A stretch of DNA of 64,000 bases from an uncultured Megasphaera sp. (GTDB taxonomy: Bacteria; Bacillota; Negativicutes; Veillonellales; Megasphaeraceae). Of this stretch, positions 48,936-57,965 are shown piece by piece. The notes beneath the pieces are model-generated. The model did not search any database. It had not been told where the DNA came from and saw only the letters and a list, made by a program, of their open reading frames with translations. Location of the stretch: NCBI RefSeq assembly GCF_900539295.1, contig NZ_UQBH01000004.1, positions 62,001 through 126,000 on the forward strand, given 5' to 3'. Every line of letters begins with the position of its first letter. The stretch's first letter is position 1. The position numbers were made by a program, and so were the translations under genes.

Positions 48936-50336
48936 TTATCCACTGACAATGTCCTCATAAGAAGCGGTCCGCTTCCGGCGCAGCAGTCGGCCATAGTCTT
49001 TCTGTCCTAAAAAGACGTTGTCTTTAGCAATTATCTGACCTCTCAGCATAACGGCCGCAATCGTGCAGTCCGTCGTCATCCCTTCATAAGGCGAGTAGCC
49101 GCAGGTCGTATGCAAGTTCTCTTTATGAATCGTCCGCTTCCGGGACGGATCGATGATGACGATGTCGGCGTCACTTCCCGGCAGGAGGCTGCCCTTTTGC
49201 GGATAGAGGCCGAATATCTTAGCCGCGTTGGTACTGGTCACGCGCACGAACTGGCTCAGCGACAAACGTCCCTTTACGACGCCTTCACTAAATAACAGCG
49301 GCATCCGTTCTTCTACGCCGGATACGCCGCCGGGACAACCGCGAAAATCAGCTGCATGGGCCTGTTTTTCTTCTATCGTAAAAGGGCAGTGGTCCGTCGC
49401 AACGACTTGAATCGTCCCATCCCGCAGAGCCTGCCATAAAGCGTCATTATCTGCTTTTTGCCGCAGCGGCGGAGCCATCATGTATTTAATACCTTCCATC
49501 GGTCCGCCATTGATAAACTTATCTTCTGTAAGCATCAAGTACTGCGGACACGTTTCAGCGTATAGATTCCGCTGTCCCTCTTGTCGGGCCAGGCGAATGC
49601 AGTCCACACTTTCATGGGCCGACGTGTGAACGATGTAAACGGGAGCATCCCCACAGGCGCGGGCCGCCGCTAAGACCTGACTGACAGCCGATGCCTCAGC
49701 CGCGTTGGGGCGAGTTCTGGCTTGCCCGATAGGTTCCAATTCAGCCTTTGTCAGAGATCGACGCAGACTGTTGGTAATACCGTCGCTTTCGGCATGTACC
49801 GTAAGCAGTCCGCCATGGGCTTTCATCACCGGCAAAATTCTCATTAAATCCGCGTCTCCCATGGGATAGCCGTACGTCGTATAAGCCTTAAAACTCGGAA
49901 AACCGTCCTCAATGAGCTGCGCTAAATCATGTAAGATCGTCTCGTCGACGTGCTGAAATACACCATGGAAGCTGTAGTCGACGGGACAATCTTCGGCGAG
50001 CTTTTTATACTGCTCAAAAGGATAGCGCAAAGAACCACCGTCTGGGCCAAAGGCCATATGGTCGATGATGGTCGTCGTCCCGCCGCAGGCTGCAGCCACA
50101 CCACCGCTGTAAAAGTCGTCACAAGCTCGATACTGAGGCGACTGCTGCAAATCCATGTGGGTATGGGGATCGATGCCGCCGGGGCAGACATACATTCCAT
50201 CAGCATTGATGACTTCTTCACTGCCGCGATGAATGCCTCCCCCGATAGACCAGATTTTTCCATCCCGAAGGGTGATATCCGATTGAAAATGTTCTTCGCC
50301 AAGGCAAACCGTTCCACCTTTGATGACATAATCCAT
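48936..50336 (-). CDS. hyuA: Dihydropyrimidinase/hydantoinase family hydrolase (HyuA/YgeZ-like)
   Basis: A 466-residue amidohydrolase. The metal motif DPHTHMDLQ is near residue 57, the carbamylated lysine sits in SFKAYTTYGYP, later His ligands in VHAESDG and VHTSAHE, and the Asp in ATDHCPF. It opens cyclic ureides; in the E. coli cluster the related gene is ygeZ (hyuA). In this context the likely substrate is a hydantoin or dihydropyrimidine-like intermediate of purine breakdown. It lies between ygfK and xdh on the same strand. Confidence 0.88.
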   Translation of the reverse strand: MDYVIKGGTVCLGEEHFQSDITLRDGKIWSIGGGIHRGSEEVINADGMYVCPGGIDPHTHMDLQQSPQYRACDDFYSGGVAAACGGTTTIIDHMAFGPDGGSLRYPFEQYKKLAEDCPVDYSFHGVFQHVDETILHDLAQLIEDGFPSFKAYTTYGYPMGDADLMRILPVMKAHGGLLTVHAESDGITNSLRRSLTKAELEPIGQARTRPNAAEASAVSQVLAAARACGDAPVYIVHTSAHESVDCIRLARQEGQRNLYAETCPQYLMLTEDKFINGGPMEGIKYMMAPPLRQKADNDALWQALRDGTIQVVATDHCPFTIEEKQAHAADFRGCPGGVSGVEERMPLLFSEGVVKGRLSLSQFVRVTSTNAAKIFGLYPQKGSLLPGSDADIVIIDPSRKRTIHKENLHTTCGYSPYEGMTTDCTIAAVMLRGQIIAKDNVFLGQKDYGRLLRRKRTASYEDIVSG

Positions 50337-50352
50337 GATGTTTCCTTCTTCC

Positions 50353-52863
50353 TTACTTCAGTAACAGATAATCGTAATCTTTAACGACAGCCTTCATGAA
50401 CCCGCGAAGTTCTTCGGGGATAGTGTCTTCATCCGTACCGAGCGTCGTCGTCAAAACCCGCCCATCGAGCCGGACCTTACAGAATCCGCTTTGTTTATCG
50501 ATGACGGCAAAGCCTTGGTTTTCACTGTTCATGAAATCGTCTTCATTGGCAAACAGGGTGAATTTATCCATGTACGGCGCCCCGCCCCAGGGACAGAAGG
50601 TCCGGCAGTTTCCACATTCGTTGCACATGGCGTCGACGTGGAGGATCTGCCGCTGCATATGCCCCGGAACTTCAATGGCGACGTTGGCCCGGTTGGGACA
50701 GACTTCAGCACAGACTTCACAGATGCTGTCGCAGCGGAGGCAGCGGCCATCACAGCCTTCTGCCGGCGGAGCAACCAAAAAGCCTCGTCCATCGTAAACG
50801 GCGTTTACATCAGGCATAAGGGTCGTATCGACGCTGGTAAGCTGCCCTAAAATCTGTTCAGCTGCCTGCTTTCCGTCGGCAATGCATTCTACGACAGACG
50901 TCGTCTTTCCGTAATGACCATCACCAATGAGGATCAATCCATCGAGGTCACCGGCAGCCGCTGCACCGATTTTTCCCTTTACACCGCAGGCGGACAGAAT
51001 ATAGTCAAAAGAGTCCAATTCATCGAGAGAGGAAACGGCCTTGTCGGAAACGATACGCACCCCGAGTTTTTGAATCAAGGCCACGTCTTTATCGATGGCT
51101 TCCGCCGAAATTTGACCTTTCTTTTCACAGAGGAAGGTACGGACCAAACCGCCGGGAGCCGGATTTTTATCGAATATAGTAACGGTTATGCCGCCGCGGG
51201 CTAAGAAGTAAGCCGCAGACAGACCTGCCGGACCGCCGCCGATGACGGCTGCCGTTTTCCCGATTGGCGCCGGGGCCGAAAGAGATGCCATGACGCCCTC
51301 AAATCCTTTTTCAGCAGCGATGAGCTTATTGCGCCGGATTTCGACAGCATCTTCATAGAAGTTTCGCGTACAGCTGTTCATACACGTATGATAACAGACC
51401 GTCCCGGTAATAAAAGGCAGGGGATTCTTTTCCATTATAATCTGAAGGGCTTCTACATATTTTCCCTCAGCCACTAAATCCATGTAAGCCGTAATATCCT
51501 GATGGATGGGACAGGTTTCGATACAGGGTGCCATGAAGCAGTCCATCAGCGGCAATTCTCGTCCGTTCTTTCGATGCTGGAATTTCGGATCCAAGCGGGC
51601 GTAGTGGCTGTCACCGGACGCCGTCTTCAATAAAGCATCGAGTTTACCGACGTTTACACCGTTAAACACCTGCCCCGATGTTCCCTCAAAGACTTGGGCT
51701 AACTGTACCAAGCGTTCATAGCCGCCAGGCTTCAACAGGGTCGTTGCTACCGTAACCGGCCAGATACCGGCCTCTACGATATCGCCAATATTGTGGGCAT
51801 CGGCACCGCCGCTGTAGGAAATGGGCAGTCTTCCGTCAAAGGCTTCACTCAATTTTTTAGCCACGTTCATAGACAGGAAGAACAAAGGCTTGCCCGACAT
51901 GTACATTTCCGTTCCCGGCAGTTCATGGCGCGTAATATCTACAGGGAAGGTATTGGTCAATTTTACGCCAAAGATTCGCCCTTCAGCTGCGCCGACATCT
52001 TGGAGTCGTTTTAGGAGTGCCACGGCATCATCATACTGTAAATCGGCCTTAAAGTGGCTGTCATCAAAGACCATGTGACCGTAGCCCAAGGTATCCATGC
52101 AGTTTCGCACGAACTCATACCCGAGGAGGGTCGGATTACATTTCACAAAGGTATGGACCTTCTTTTCTCTCAATAAGTAGCTGGCGATTCGTTCAATTTC
52201 ATCGGGCGGACAACCGTGCATCGTCGATACGGTAATCGAATTGCAAATCTCAGCGGGAATGGCTTCGACGTCTTCTCGGCTCAGTTTCTGGAATCGATCT
52301 AAATGACGCAGCAGCCACGATTTACATTCATTGAAGATTGCCGTGTGGGACGCATCCTTCAAGTTTTCTATGAAGGAGTCAATTTTCGGCGTCTGTATGC
52401 CGGCTAAATCATAGCCGACGGACATGTTGAACTGCATCCCGTCAAATCTTCCGAGGCCGTATTCAACGGCCATGACATGGACTAAAAACCAAGCTTTTAC
52501 ATACTCTTCAAAGGCCTTAGGAACGGTCAGTTCTGTCGACCATTCGACGTTGTAACATTCGTCATCGGCCTTGATGCAGGGTTTAGGAACGGGCAGATCT
52601 TCGCCGTCGAGTTGCTGTACCGTCTTCAATTCAAAGAACCTGGCCCCGGCAGCATATCCGGCAGCAATGTTTTGTGCCAACTGTGTATGAGGCCCGGCAG
52701 CCGGCCCGAAGGGCAGTTCCAAGGGTCTGTCAAAAATTCCATAGGGTCGCTGAGCCCCTGCCTTATATTGATGGTGAACGCCAAAAATCGTGCCGCTCGG
52801 CGCTTCCCGTAATATCCAATTCATTAAATTTCCAAAAGGAATCGATGTCATACGATCACTCAC
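50353..52863 (-). CDS. ygfK: YgfK-like selenate reductase-type iron-sulfur flavoprotein, lacking the NAD(P) domain
   Basis: An 836-residue multidomain protein. Residues 1-440 form a dihydroorotate dehydrogenase-like barrel; residues about 450-550 an iron-sulfur helical domain with C-x3-CP and C-x3-C motifs (APCIETCPIH, CYHTCMNSC); then a GltD-like FAD domain with IGGGPAGLSAAYFLARGG; then C-terminal ferredoxin clusters (CDGRCLRCDSICEVCAEVCP and CNECGNCRTFCP). The FAD domain runs from DSFDYILSACG straight to GLILIGDGH, so the inserted pyridine-nucleotide domain with its own GGGN-type motif is missing. E. coli YgfK is about 1030 residues, some 195 longer. YgfK is required in anaerobic purine breakdown clusters but its reaction is not fully settled. 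The GTG start at 52863 follows AAGGAGG. Confidence 0.88.
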   Translation of the reverse strand: MSDRMTSIPFGNLMNWILREAPSGTIFGVHHQYKAGAQRPYGIFDRPLELPFGPAAGPHTQLAQNIAAGYAAGARFFELKTVQQLDGEDLPVPKPCIKADDECYNVEWSTELTVPKAFEEYVKAWFLVHVMAVEYGLGRFDGMQFNMSVGYDLAGIQTPKIDSFIENLKDASHTAIFNECKSWLLRHLDRFQKLSREDVEAIPAEICNSITVSTMHGCPPDEIERIASYLLREKKVHTFVKCNPTLLGYEFVRNCMDTLGYGHMVFDDSHFKADLQYDDAVALLKRLQDVGAAEGRIFGVKLTNTFPVDITRHELPGTEMYMSGKPLFFLSMNVAKKLSEAFDGRLPISYSGGADAHNIGDIVEAGIWPVTVATTLLKPGGYERLVQLAQVFEGTSGQVFNGVNVGKLDALLKTASGDSHYARLDPKFQHRKNGRELPLMDCFMAPCIETCPIHQDITAYMDLVAEGKYVEALQIIMEKNPLPFITGTVCYHTCMNSCTRNFYEDAVEIRRNKLIAAEKGFEGVMASLSAPAPIGKTAAVIGGGPAGLSAAYFLARGGITVTIFDKNPAPGGLVRTFLCEKKGQISAEAIDKDVALIQKLGVRIVSDKAVSSLDELDSFDYILSACGVKGKIGAAAAGDLDGLILIGDGHYGKTTSVVECIADGKQAAEQILGQLTSVDTTLMPDVNAVYDGRGFLVAPPAEGCDGRCLRCDSICEVCAEVCPNRANVAIEVPGHMQRQILHVDAMCNECGNCRTFCPWGGAPYMDKFTLFANEDDFMNSENQGFAVIDKQSGFCKVRLDGRVLTTTLGTDEDTIPEELRGFMKAVVKDYDYLLLK

Positions 52864-52876
52864 GATACACGCCTCC

Positions 52877-54214
52877 TTACAAATAGCCGTTAATGCGCCC
52901 GGCCAAAACGGCGGCGCCTTCACGAATTTTAGCCATTAATGCCGGCTCGTCGACAGCGGTCAGCTCCCGATTTTCCATAAGAACCTTACCGTTGGCAATA
53001 GTCGTTACGACGTTACGGCCAGTCATGCCGAACAAGATATGGCTGTTGATGTTTTCTTCATTCATCGGCGTCGGTGCCGTGTAATCAAGGACGATGACAT
53101 CAGCTGCAGCCCCGTCCTTCAAGACTCCCAGCGGCGCCTTAAAATAGCGGTTGGCAATGGCGACATTGTTCTCAAACAACATCTGCGGCACTTCGCCCCA
53201 AGCAGCCGTCGCATCGCAGAGATGGTGCTTATGCAGGATATTGGCCACCTTGTACGATTCGATCATATCGTGGGTGTAGCCGTCCGTTCCCAAACCGGTC
53301 AGGATTCCACGGTGTACCATTTCCATCGTCGGCGGACAGCCGCAGGCATTCCCCATATTCGACTCGGGATTGTGGACGACCATCGTATCCGTATCCTTGA
53401 TGAGGTCCATTTCACGAGCATTGACGTAGATGCAGTGTCCGAGAAGCGTCTTCGGACCAAGGATGTTCCAATCATATAAACGGTCGACGATTCGCTTGCC
53501 GTGCTTTTTCAGGCAGTCGTGCAAATCTTCAATGCCTTCGGCAACGTGGATATGACAGCCCACATCGTCCGGCTTATGTTCCATCGCCAGTTTCAACGTC
53601 TCATCGCTGAGGGTAAACTGGGCATGCATGCCCATCATGCCGGCCAGCATATCCGTCGTATCCTGCTGAGCATGACGAATCCAGGCTTCATTTTCTAAGA
53701 CCGCCTGACGAGCCTTATCGAGGCCGTCCCGGTCGGAAACTTCGTAGCACAGGCAAGAACGGATTCCCGTTTCTTGGGCAGCTTGGCCGATAGCGAACAG
53801 GCTGTCCTTGATTTCGCCGAAGCTGGCATGGTGGTCGAAAATCGTCGTCACACCATTTTTAATGCATTCGACATACGTCGCCATGGCGCTCAAGTAGGTC
53901 AAATCATTGGTCAAATGACGGTCAATATTCCACCACAGCCCGTCGAGGATATCCAAAAAGCCTTTGGGCGCATAACCTTCGATGTGCAGGCCCCTGGCCA
54001 TGGCACTGTAAATGTGTTCATGCGTGTTAATAAAGGCCGGCATGATGACGCCGCCTTTGGCATCGATGAACGAGGCTTCGGGAAAGCGCTTGCGCAGGTC
54101 TGCCGTCTGGCCGACACCGCAAATCTTCGTACCGTCTATGGCAACGGCGCCGTCTGGGAAATACGGATTGTGCTTATCCCGTGTTACGACGTGTCCATTT
54201 CCTACGATTAACAT
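52877..54214 (-). CDS. ssnA: SsnA-like aminohydrolase
   Basis: A 445-residue amidohydrolase of the ATZ/TRZ (guanine deaminase-like) family. The metal motif is NTHEHIYSAMARG; later ligands lie in CHIHVAEG, LLGHCIYV and GLGTDGYTHD. E. coli SsnA is 442 residues and sits beside ygfK in the same kind of cluster. It probably deaminates or hydrolyses a purine-derived compound. The start is ATG 54214, 9 nt after AAGGAGG. It heads the minus-strand arm, with ygfK 13 bp downstream. Confidence 0.9.
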   Translation of the reverse strand: MLIVGNGHVVTRDKHNPYFPDGAVAIDGTKICGVGQTADLRKRFPEASFIDAKGGVIMPAFINTHEHIYSAMARGLHIEGYAPKGFLDILDGLWWNIDRHLTNDLTYLSAMATYVECIKNGVTTIFDHHASFGEIKDSLFAIGQAAQETGIRSCLCYEVSDRDGLDKARQAVLENEAWIRHAQQDTTDMLAGMMGMHAQFTLSDETLKLAMEHKPDDVGCHIHVAEGIEDLHDCLKKHGKRIVDRLYDWNILGPKTLLGHCIYVNAREMDLIKDTDTMVVHNPESNMGNACGCPPTMEMVHRGILTGLGTDGYTHDMIESYKVANILHKHHLCDATAAWGEVPQMLFENNVAIANRYFKAPLGVLKDGAAADVIVLDYTAPTPMNEENINSHILFGMTGRNVVTTIANGKVLMENRELTAVDEPALMAKIREGAAVLAGRINGYL

Positions 54215-54527
54215 ATAAACCCCTCCTTTGGCGTAAAAAGAAGCAAATGACGCCTTCAATATGTTGTGTTTTTATCATATCGTCATTGTCGTTTACGAAT
54301 CTACCTTAATACTACCGTTTTACAGATATCCTGTCAAACTTTTTTGAGCCTAAAAAATTTTATTGTTATTTTTATTATAGCCTGACGTTAAGGATGATTT
54401 TTTGACATATATATTTTTTACAATAATCGTTACTTTCTCACCAAAATATGGTATAGTAACATTACCTAAAAAATATTTAGCAGAACAGCTAATAATCTGT
54501 TTTCTGTCATAGAGAGAGGTGTCTTTT
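54215..54527. other. Divergent control region between ssnA and the YheO/DauR-like regulator
   Basis: An AT-rich 313-bp region without a gene. It holds the ssnA promoter (54309-54337), a TTGACA on the plus strand at 54402, a TATAGT at 54452-54457 that may be the regulator's -10, and a CTAAA...TTTAG repeat at 54466-54480. Confidence 0.65.
54309..54337 (-). promoter_or_regulatory. Promoter of the ssnA-ygfK arm
   Basis: On the minus strand a consensus TTGACA (54337-54332) and TAGTAT (54314-54309) are 17 bp apart. The leader to ssnA is about 90 nt. Confidence 0.65.
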
Positions 54528-55166
54528 ATGTTAGACGATGCCGTCCTTAACTTTTTACGCCATTTAGCCAAAGGGCTGGCCGACCAGTTCGGACCAAACT
54601 GTGAAATCGTCATCCATGATCTGAGTGACAATTATAAAGAAAATTCCATCGTCGCCATCGAAAACGGCCATGTTTCAAACCGAAAAGTCGGTGACGGGCC
54701 GTCTCTTGCCGTTCTCGACGCCCTGCGAAACGACCCGCAAAACGTCGAAGATCACGCCAGCTACCTTACCAAGACGAAAGATGGCCGCATCTTAAAATCG
54801 ACGACCATCTACATTCGCAACGACGAGCAAAAAATCATCGGCGTCTTCTCCATTAATTACGACATTACGGAATTAATCATGATTGAAAATGCCATAAAGC
54901 CCTTGGTATCCGTCGATTCCGAAGAAAAGGCCAGCCCCATTCCGCAAAACGTCACCGATCTCCTCAACGACCTCATCGAAGAGTCGACGCGTCAAGTCGG
55001 CAAACCCGTTCCCCTCATGACCCGCGAAGACAAGATAAAGGCCATCAAGTTCTTAAATGACCGAGGTGCCTTACTCATCACCAAGGCCGGTGATAAGATC
55101 TCCAAACACTTCGGCATTTCAAAATACACCTTATATAGTTATATAGACAGCAGCAATGAATCGTAA
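54528..55166 (+). CDS. YheO/DauR-like PAS and helix-turn-helix regulator
   Basis: A 212-residue regulator. Residues 5-120 are a YheO-like PAS domain (GPNCEIVIHDL, GVFSINYDITEL). Residues about 165-208 are a DauR-type helix-turn-helix (KAIKFLNDRGALLITKAGDKISKHFGISKYTLYSYI). DauR of Pseudomonas represses D-arginine catabolism, and relatives often control amino acid breakdown genes. Here the gene stands between the two divergent arms of the purine cluster and next to diaminopropionate ammonia-lyase, so it is the best candidate regulator. The ATG at 54528 follows AGAGAGG; a GTG at 54519 is too close to it. Confidence 0.85.
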   Translation: MLDDAVLNFLRHLAKGLADQFGPNCEIVIHDLSDNYKENSIVAIENGHVSNRKVGDGPSLAVLDALRNDPQNVEDHASYLTKTKDGRILKSTTIYIRNDEQKIIGVFSINYDITELIMIENAIKPLVSVDSEEKASPIPQNVTDLLNDLIEESTRQVGKPVPLMTREDKIKAIKFLNDRGALLITKAGDKISKHFGISKYTLYSYIDSSNES

Positions 55167-55190
55167 AAGAGACCGCAAGGTCTCTTTTTA
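55165..55190 (+). terminator. Terminator after the YheO/DauR-like gene
   Basis: AAAAGAGACC and GGTCTCTTTT arms around GCAA, followed by T. Strong intrinsic terminator that separates the regulator from ygeX. Confidence 0.88.
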
Positions 55191-55269
55191 TTATGCCTAA
55201 AACCGATAACCTTCTTTCGGCTCTTGCAAAAAAAGTGTAGCAACCAAATAGATTTTTAGGTTTGTCCTA

Positions 55270-55297
55270 TTGCAAATCTGCATACTCATGTTATACT
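55270..55297 (+). promoter_or_regulatory. Promoter of the ygeX operon
   Basis: TTGCAA at 55270-55275 and TATACT at 55292-55297 are 16 bp apart. Transcription would start near 55304. Confidence 0.6.
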
Positions 55298-55313
55298 TTA
55301 GGTATACAAAAAC

Positions 55314-55330
55314 TTTTAGATTGTCTAAAA
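55314..55330 (+). promoter_or_regulatory. TTTTAGA-N3-TCTAAAA dyad in the ygeX leader
   Basis: A perfect 7-bp inverted repeat about 10 nt past the expected transcription start, followed by TATTTTTTT. It may be an operator or a weak attenuator-like hairpin. Confidence 0.4.
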
Positions 55331-55365
55331 TATTTTTTTCAGTTTATTTTAGGAGGTACGGATTT

Positions 55366-56574
55366 ATGAAAAAGGATATGAAATGGGCCATGAATCATTT
55401 GCCCAAATCAGACGATAAAAATCTCCCCATCATGAGCCTCAGTGAAATCGAAAAGGCCAAAGCCTTCCATCAGAGCTTTCCCCAGTACAGCGAAACACCG
55501 CTGACGCGCCTCGATCAGATGGCTCACTACTTAGGCCTGGGTTCGATTTTTGTCAAAGACGAATCGTATCGTTTCGGTCTCAACGCCTTTAAAGTCCTCG
55601 GCGGTTCCTACTCCATGGCCAAGTACATCGCCAAAGAAACAAATCGCCGGATTGAAGACATGCCTTACCAGGTGCTGACTTCCGATGAGCTTCGAAAGGA
55701 TTTCGGACAGGCGACTTTCTTTACGGCAACTGACGGCAATCACGGCCGCGGCGTCGCTTGGGCGGCACAAAAGCTGGGCCAAAAAGCGGTCGTTCACATG
55801 CCCAAGGGTACAACCCAAACCCGTTTGGAAAACATCAAAAAGCTGGGTGCTGACGTCGATATTTTAGAACTCAACTACGACGACTGTGTCCGTCAAGCCG
55901 CCAAAGAAGCCTCGGAAACGCCGCACGGCGTCATGGTTCAGGATACGGCTTGGGACGGCTATGAAGAAATCCCGTCGTGGATCATGCAGGGCTACGGTAC
56001 GATGGCCATGGAAGCGGGCGAACAGTTGAAGAAAGCCGGCATTGAACGGCCGACACATATTTTCGTTCAAGCCGGAGTCGGTTCTTTGGCCGGCGCCATC
56101 GTCGGATATTTTGCCAATCTCTATAAAGACAATCCGCCAAAATTCATCGTCGTAGAAGCCTCGGCAGCGGACTGCCTGTATAAAGGGGCGGCGGCCGGTG
56201 ACGGCAAGCCCCGCATCGTCGGCGGCGACCTGAATACCATCATGGCCGGTCTTGCCTGCGGAGAGCCGAATACCATTTCCTGGGACATCCTCAAGAACCA
56301 CGTCACGACATTTATTTCTGCCGATGATCCGGTTACGGTCCGCGGCATGCGCCTGCTGGCAGCGCCTTTAAAAGGAGACGCTCCTATCATTTCAGGAGAA
56401 TCCGGTGCTGTCCCCTTCGGTGCCCTGGCCACCATCATGCTGTCTGATGAATGTAAAGAACTGCGCAGCCAATTAGGCCTCGATGAAAAGTCCCATGTTC
56501 TCGCCTTTTCAACAGAAGGCGATACCGATCCGGAACGCTATAAAAACATCGTTTGGCGCGGATTAGAAAAATAA
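55366..56574 (+). CDS. ygeX: Diaminopropionate ammonia-lyase
   Basis: A 402-residue PLP enzyme that turns 2,3-diaminopropionate into pyruvate and two ammonia. The PLP lysine is K76 in NAFKVLGGSYSM; TATDGNHGRGVAWAAQKLG and the cofactor-binding GVGSLAGAIVGY follow. E. coli YgeX is 398 residues. The start is ATG 55366 after AGGAGG; upstream in-frame codons lie in the promoter and leader. It heads the plus-strand arm, giving the carbon end product of the pathway (pyruvate). Confidence 0.94.
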   Translation: MKKDMKWAMNHLPKSDDKNLPIMSLSEIEKAKAFHQSFPQYSETPLTRLDQMAHYLGLGSIFVKDESYRFGLNAFKVLGGSYSMAKYIAKETNRRIEDMPYQVLTSDELRKDFGQATFFTATDGNHGRGVAWAAQKLGQKAVVHMPKGTTQTRLENIKKLGADVDILELNYDDCVRQAAKEASETPHGVMVQDTAWDGYEEIPSWIMQGYGTMAMEAGEQLKKAGIERPTHIFVQAGVGSLAGAIVGYFANLYKDNPPKFIVVEASAADCLYKGAAAGDGKPRIVGGDLNTIMAGLACGEPNTISWDILKNHVTTFISADDPVTVRGMRLLAAPLKGDAPIISGESGAVPFGALATIMLSDECKELRSQLGLDEKSHVLAFSTEGDTDPERYKNIVWRGLEK

Positions 56575-56616
56575 AAGACCTCACAAGAGAATCATTACAT
56601 AAAAGGAGAGACTACC

Positions 56617-57936
56617 ATGACTGTAAATTACGCCAAGATTAAAGAAGCAGCCCAAAACTACGAACAGGATATGACCCGTTTCCTGCGGGACATCGTAAAA
56701 TACCCCGGTGAAAGCTGTGACGAAAAAGCTCATATCGACCGCATCGCCGAAGAAATGAAAAAACTTGAATTCGACAAGGTTGAAATCGATCCTATGGGCA
56801 ACGTCCTGGGCTATATGGGGACCGGCAAGACCCTTATCGGCTTCGACGCCCACATCGATACCGTCGGCATCGGCAATAAAGGCAACTGGAACTTCGACCC
56901 CTATGAAGGTTTTGAATCGGACACGGAAATCGGCGGCCGCGGCACATCGGACCAACTCGGCGGCATCGTCTCTGCTGTTTACGGCGCCCGCATCATGAAA
57001 GACTTAGGCTTACTGTCCGATGCCTATACGGTCCTCGTTACCGGTACCGTTCAGGAAGAAGACTGCGACGGCCTCTGCTGGCAGTACATCATCAACGAAG
57101 ACAAAGTTCGCCCGGACTTCGTCGTCTCGACGGAACCGACCGACGGCGGCATCTACCGCGGTCAACGCGGGCGCATGGAAATCCGCGTCGACGTCCAAGG
57201 CGTTTCCTGCCACGGTTCTGCCCCGGAACGCGGTGACAACGCCATTTACAAGATGGCTGACATCATCCAGGATATCCGTGCCCTCAACGAAAACGACGCT
57301 GCCGACACGACGGAAATCAAAGGACTCGTAAAGATGCTCGACAAGAAATATAACCCGGAATGGGAAGAAGCCAACTTTCTCGGCCGCGGCACCGTTACCT
57401 GCTCACAGATTTTCTACACCTCCCCCAGCCGCTGCGCCGTTGCCGACTCCTGCTCCATTTCCCTCGACCGCCGCATGACAGCCGGCGAAACTTGGGAAAG
57501 CTGTCTCGACGAAATCCGTGCCCTGCCGAGCGTTAAAAAGTACGGCGAAGACGTCAAAGTCAGCTTATACGACTACGCCCGCCCGAGTTACACCGGCCTG
57601 ACATACCCGATTGAATGCTACTTCCCGACCTGGGTCATTCCCAAAGATCACAAAGTTACAACAGCCTTGGAAGAAGCCTATACGGGCCTCTTTGGAAACA
57701 GCCGCATCGGTTCGGCCGAAACGCAAGACATGCGAAAAGCCCTGCCCCTTACGGATAAATGGACCTTCTCGACCAATGGCGTTTCCATCATGGGCCGCAA
57801 CGGCATCCCCGTCATCGGCTTTGGTCCCGGTGCCGAAGCACAGGCCCATGCTCCGAACGAAAAGACCTGGAAACAAGATTTAGTAACCTGCGCCGCCGTT
57901 TACGCTGCCTTACCATCTGTTTACACCAGCAAATAA
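56617..57936 (+). CDS. ygeY: YgeY-family M20 hydrolase
   Basis: A 439-residue zinc hydrolase of the M20 family, of the selenium-metabolism-linked YgeY group. Metal segments are FDAHIDTVG, the Glu pair in TVQEEDCDG, and STEPTDGG; the dimerisation domain begins at VSCHGSAPERGDN. YgeY acts with YgeW and YgeX in ureide breakdown; removal of a carbamoyl group from a diureido acid is a likely role but not proven. The ATG at 56617 follows GGAGAG. It is 42 bp after ygeX and 29 bp before ygeW. Confidence 0.92.
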   Translation: MTVNYAKIKEAAQNYEQDMTRFLRDIVKYPGESCDEKAHIDRIAEEMKKLEFDKVEIDPMGNVLGYMGTGKTLIGFDAHIDTVGIGNKGNWNFDPYEGFESDTEIGGRGTSDQLGGIVSAVYGARIMKDLGLLSDAYTVLVTGTVQEEDCDGLCWQYIINEDKVRPDFVVSTEPTDGGIYRGQRGRMEIRVDVQGVSCHGSAPERGDNAIYKMADIIQDIRALNENDAADTTEIKGLVKMLDKKYNPEWEEANFLGRGTVTCSQIFYTSPSRCAVADSCSISLDRRMTAGETWESCLDEIRALPSVKKYGEDVKVSLYDYARPSYTGLTYPIECYFPTWVIPKDHKVTTALEEAYTGLFGNSRIGSAETQDMRKALPLTDKWTFSTNGVSIMGRNGIPVIGFGPGAEAQAHAPNEKTWKQDLVTCAAVYAALPSVYTSK

Positions 57937-57965
57937 TTTTAATTCACATAAAAGGAGACTCTCTG

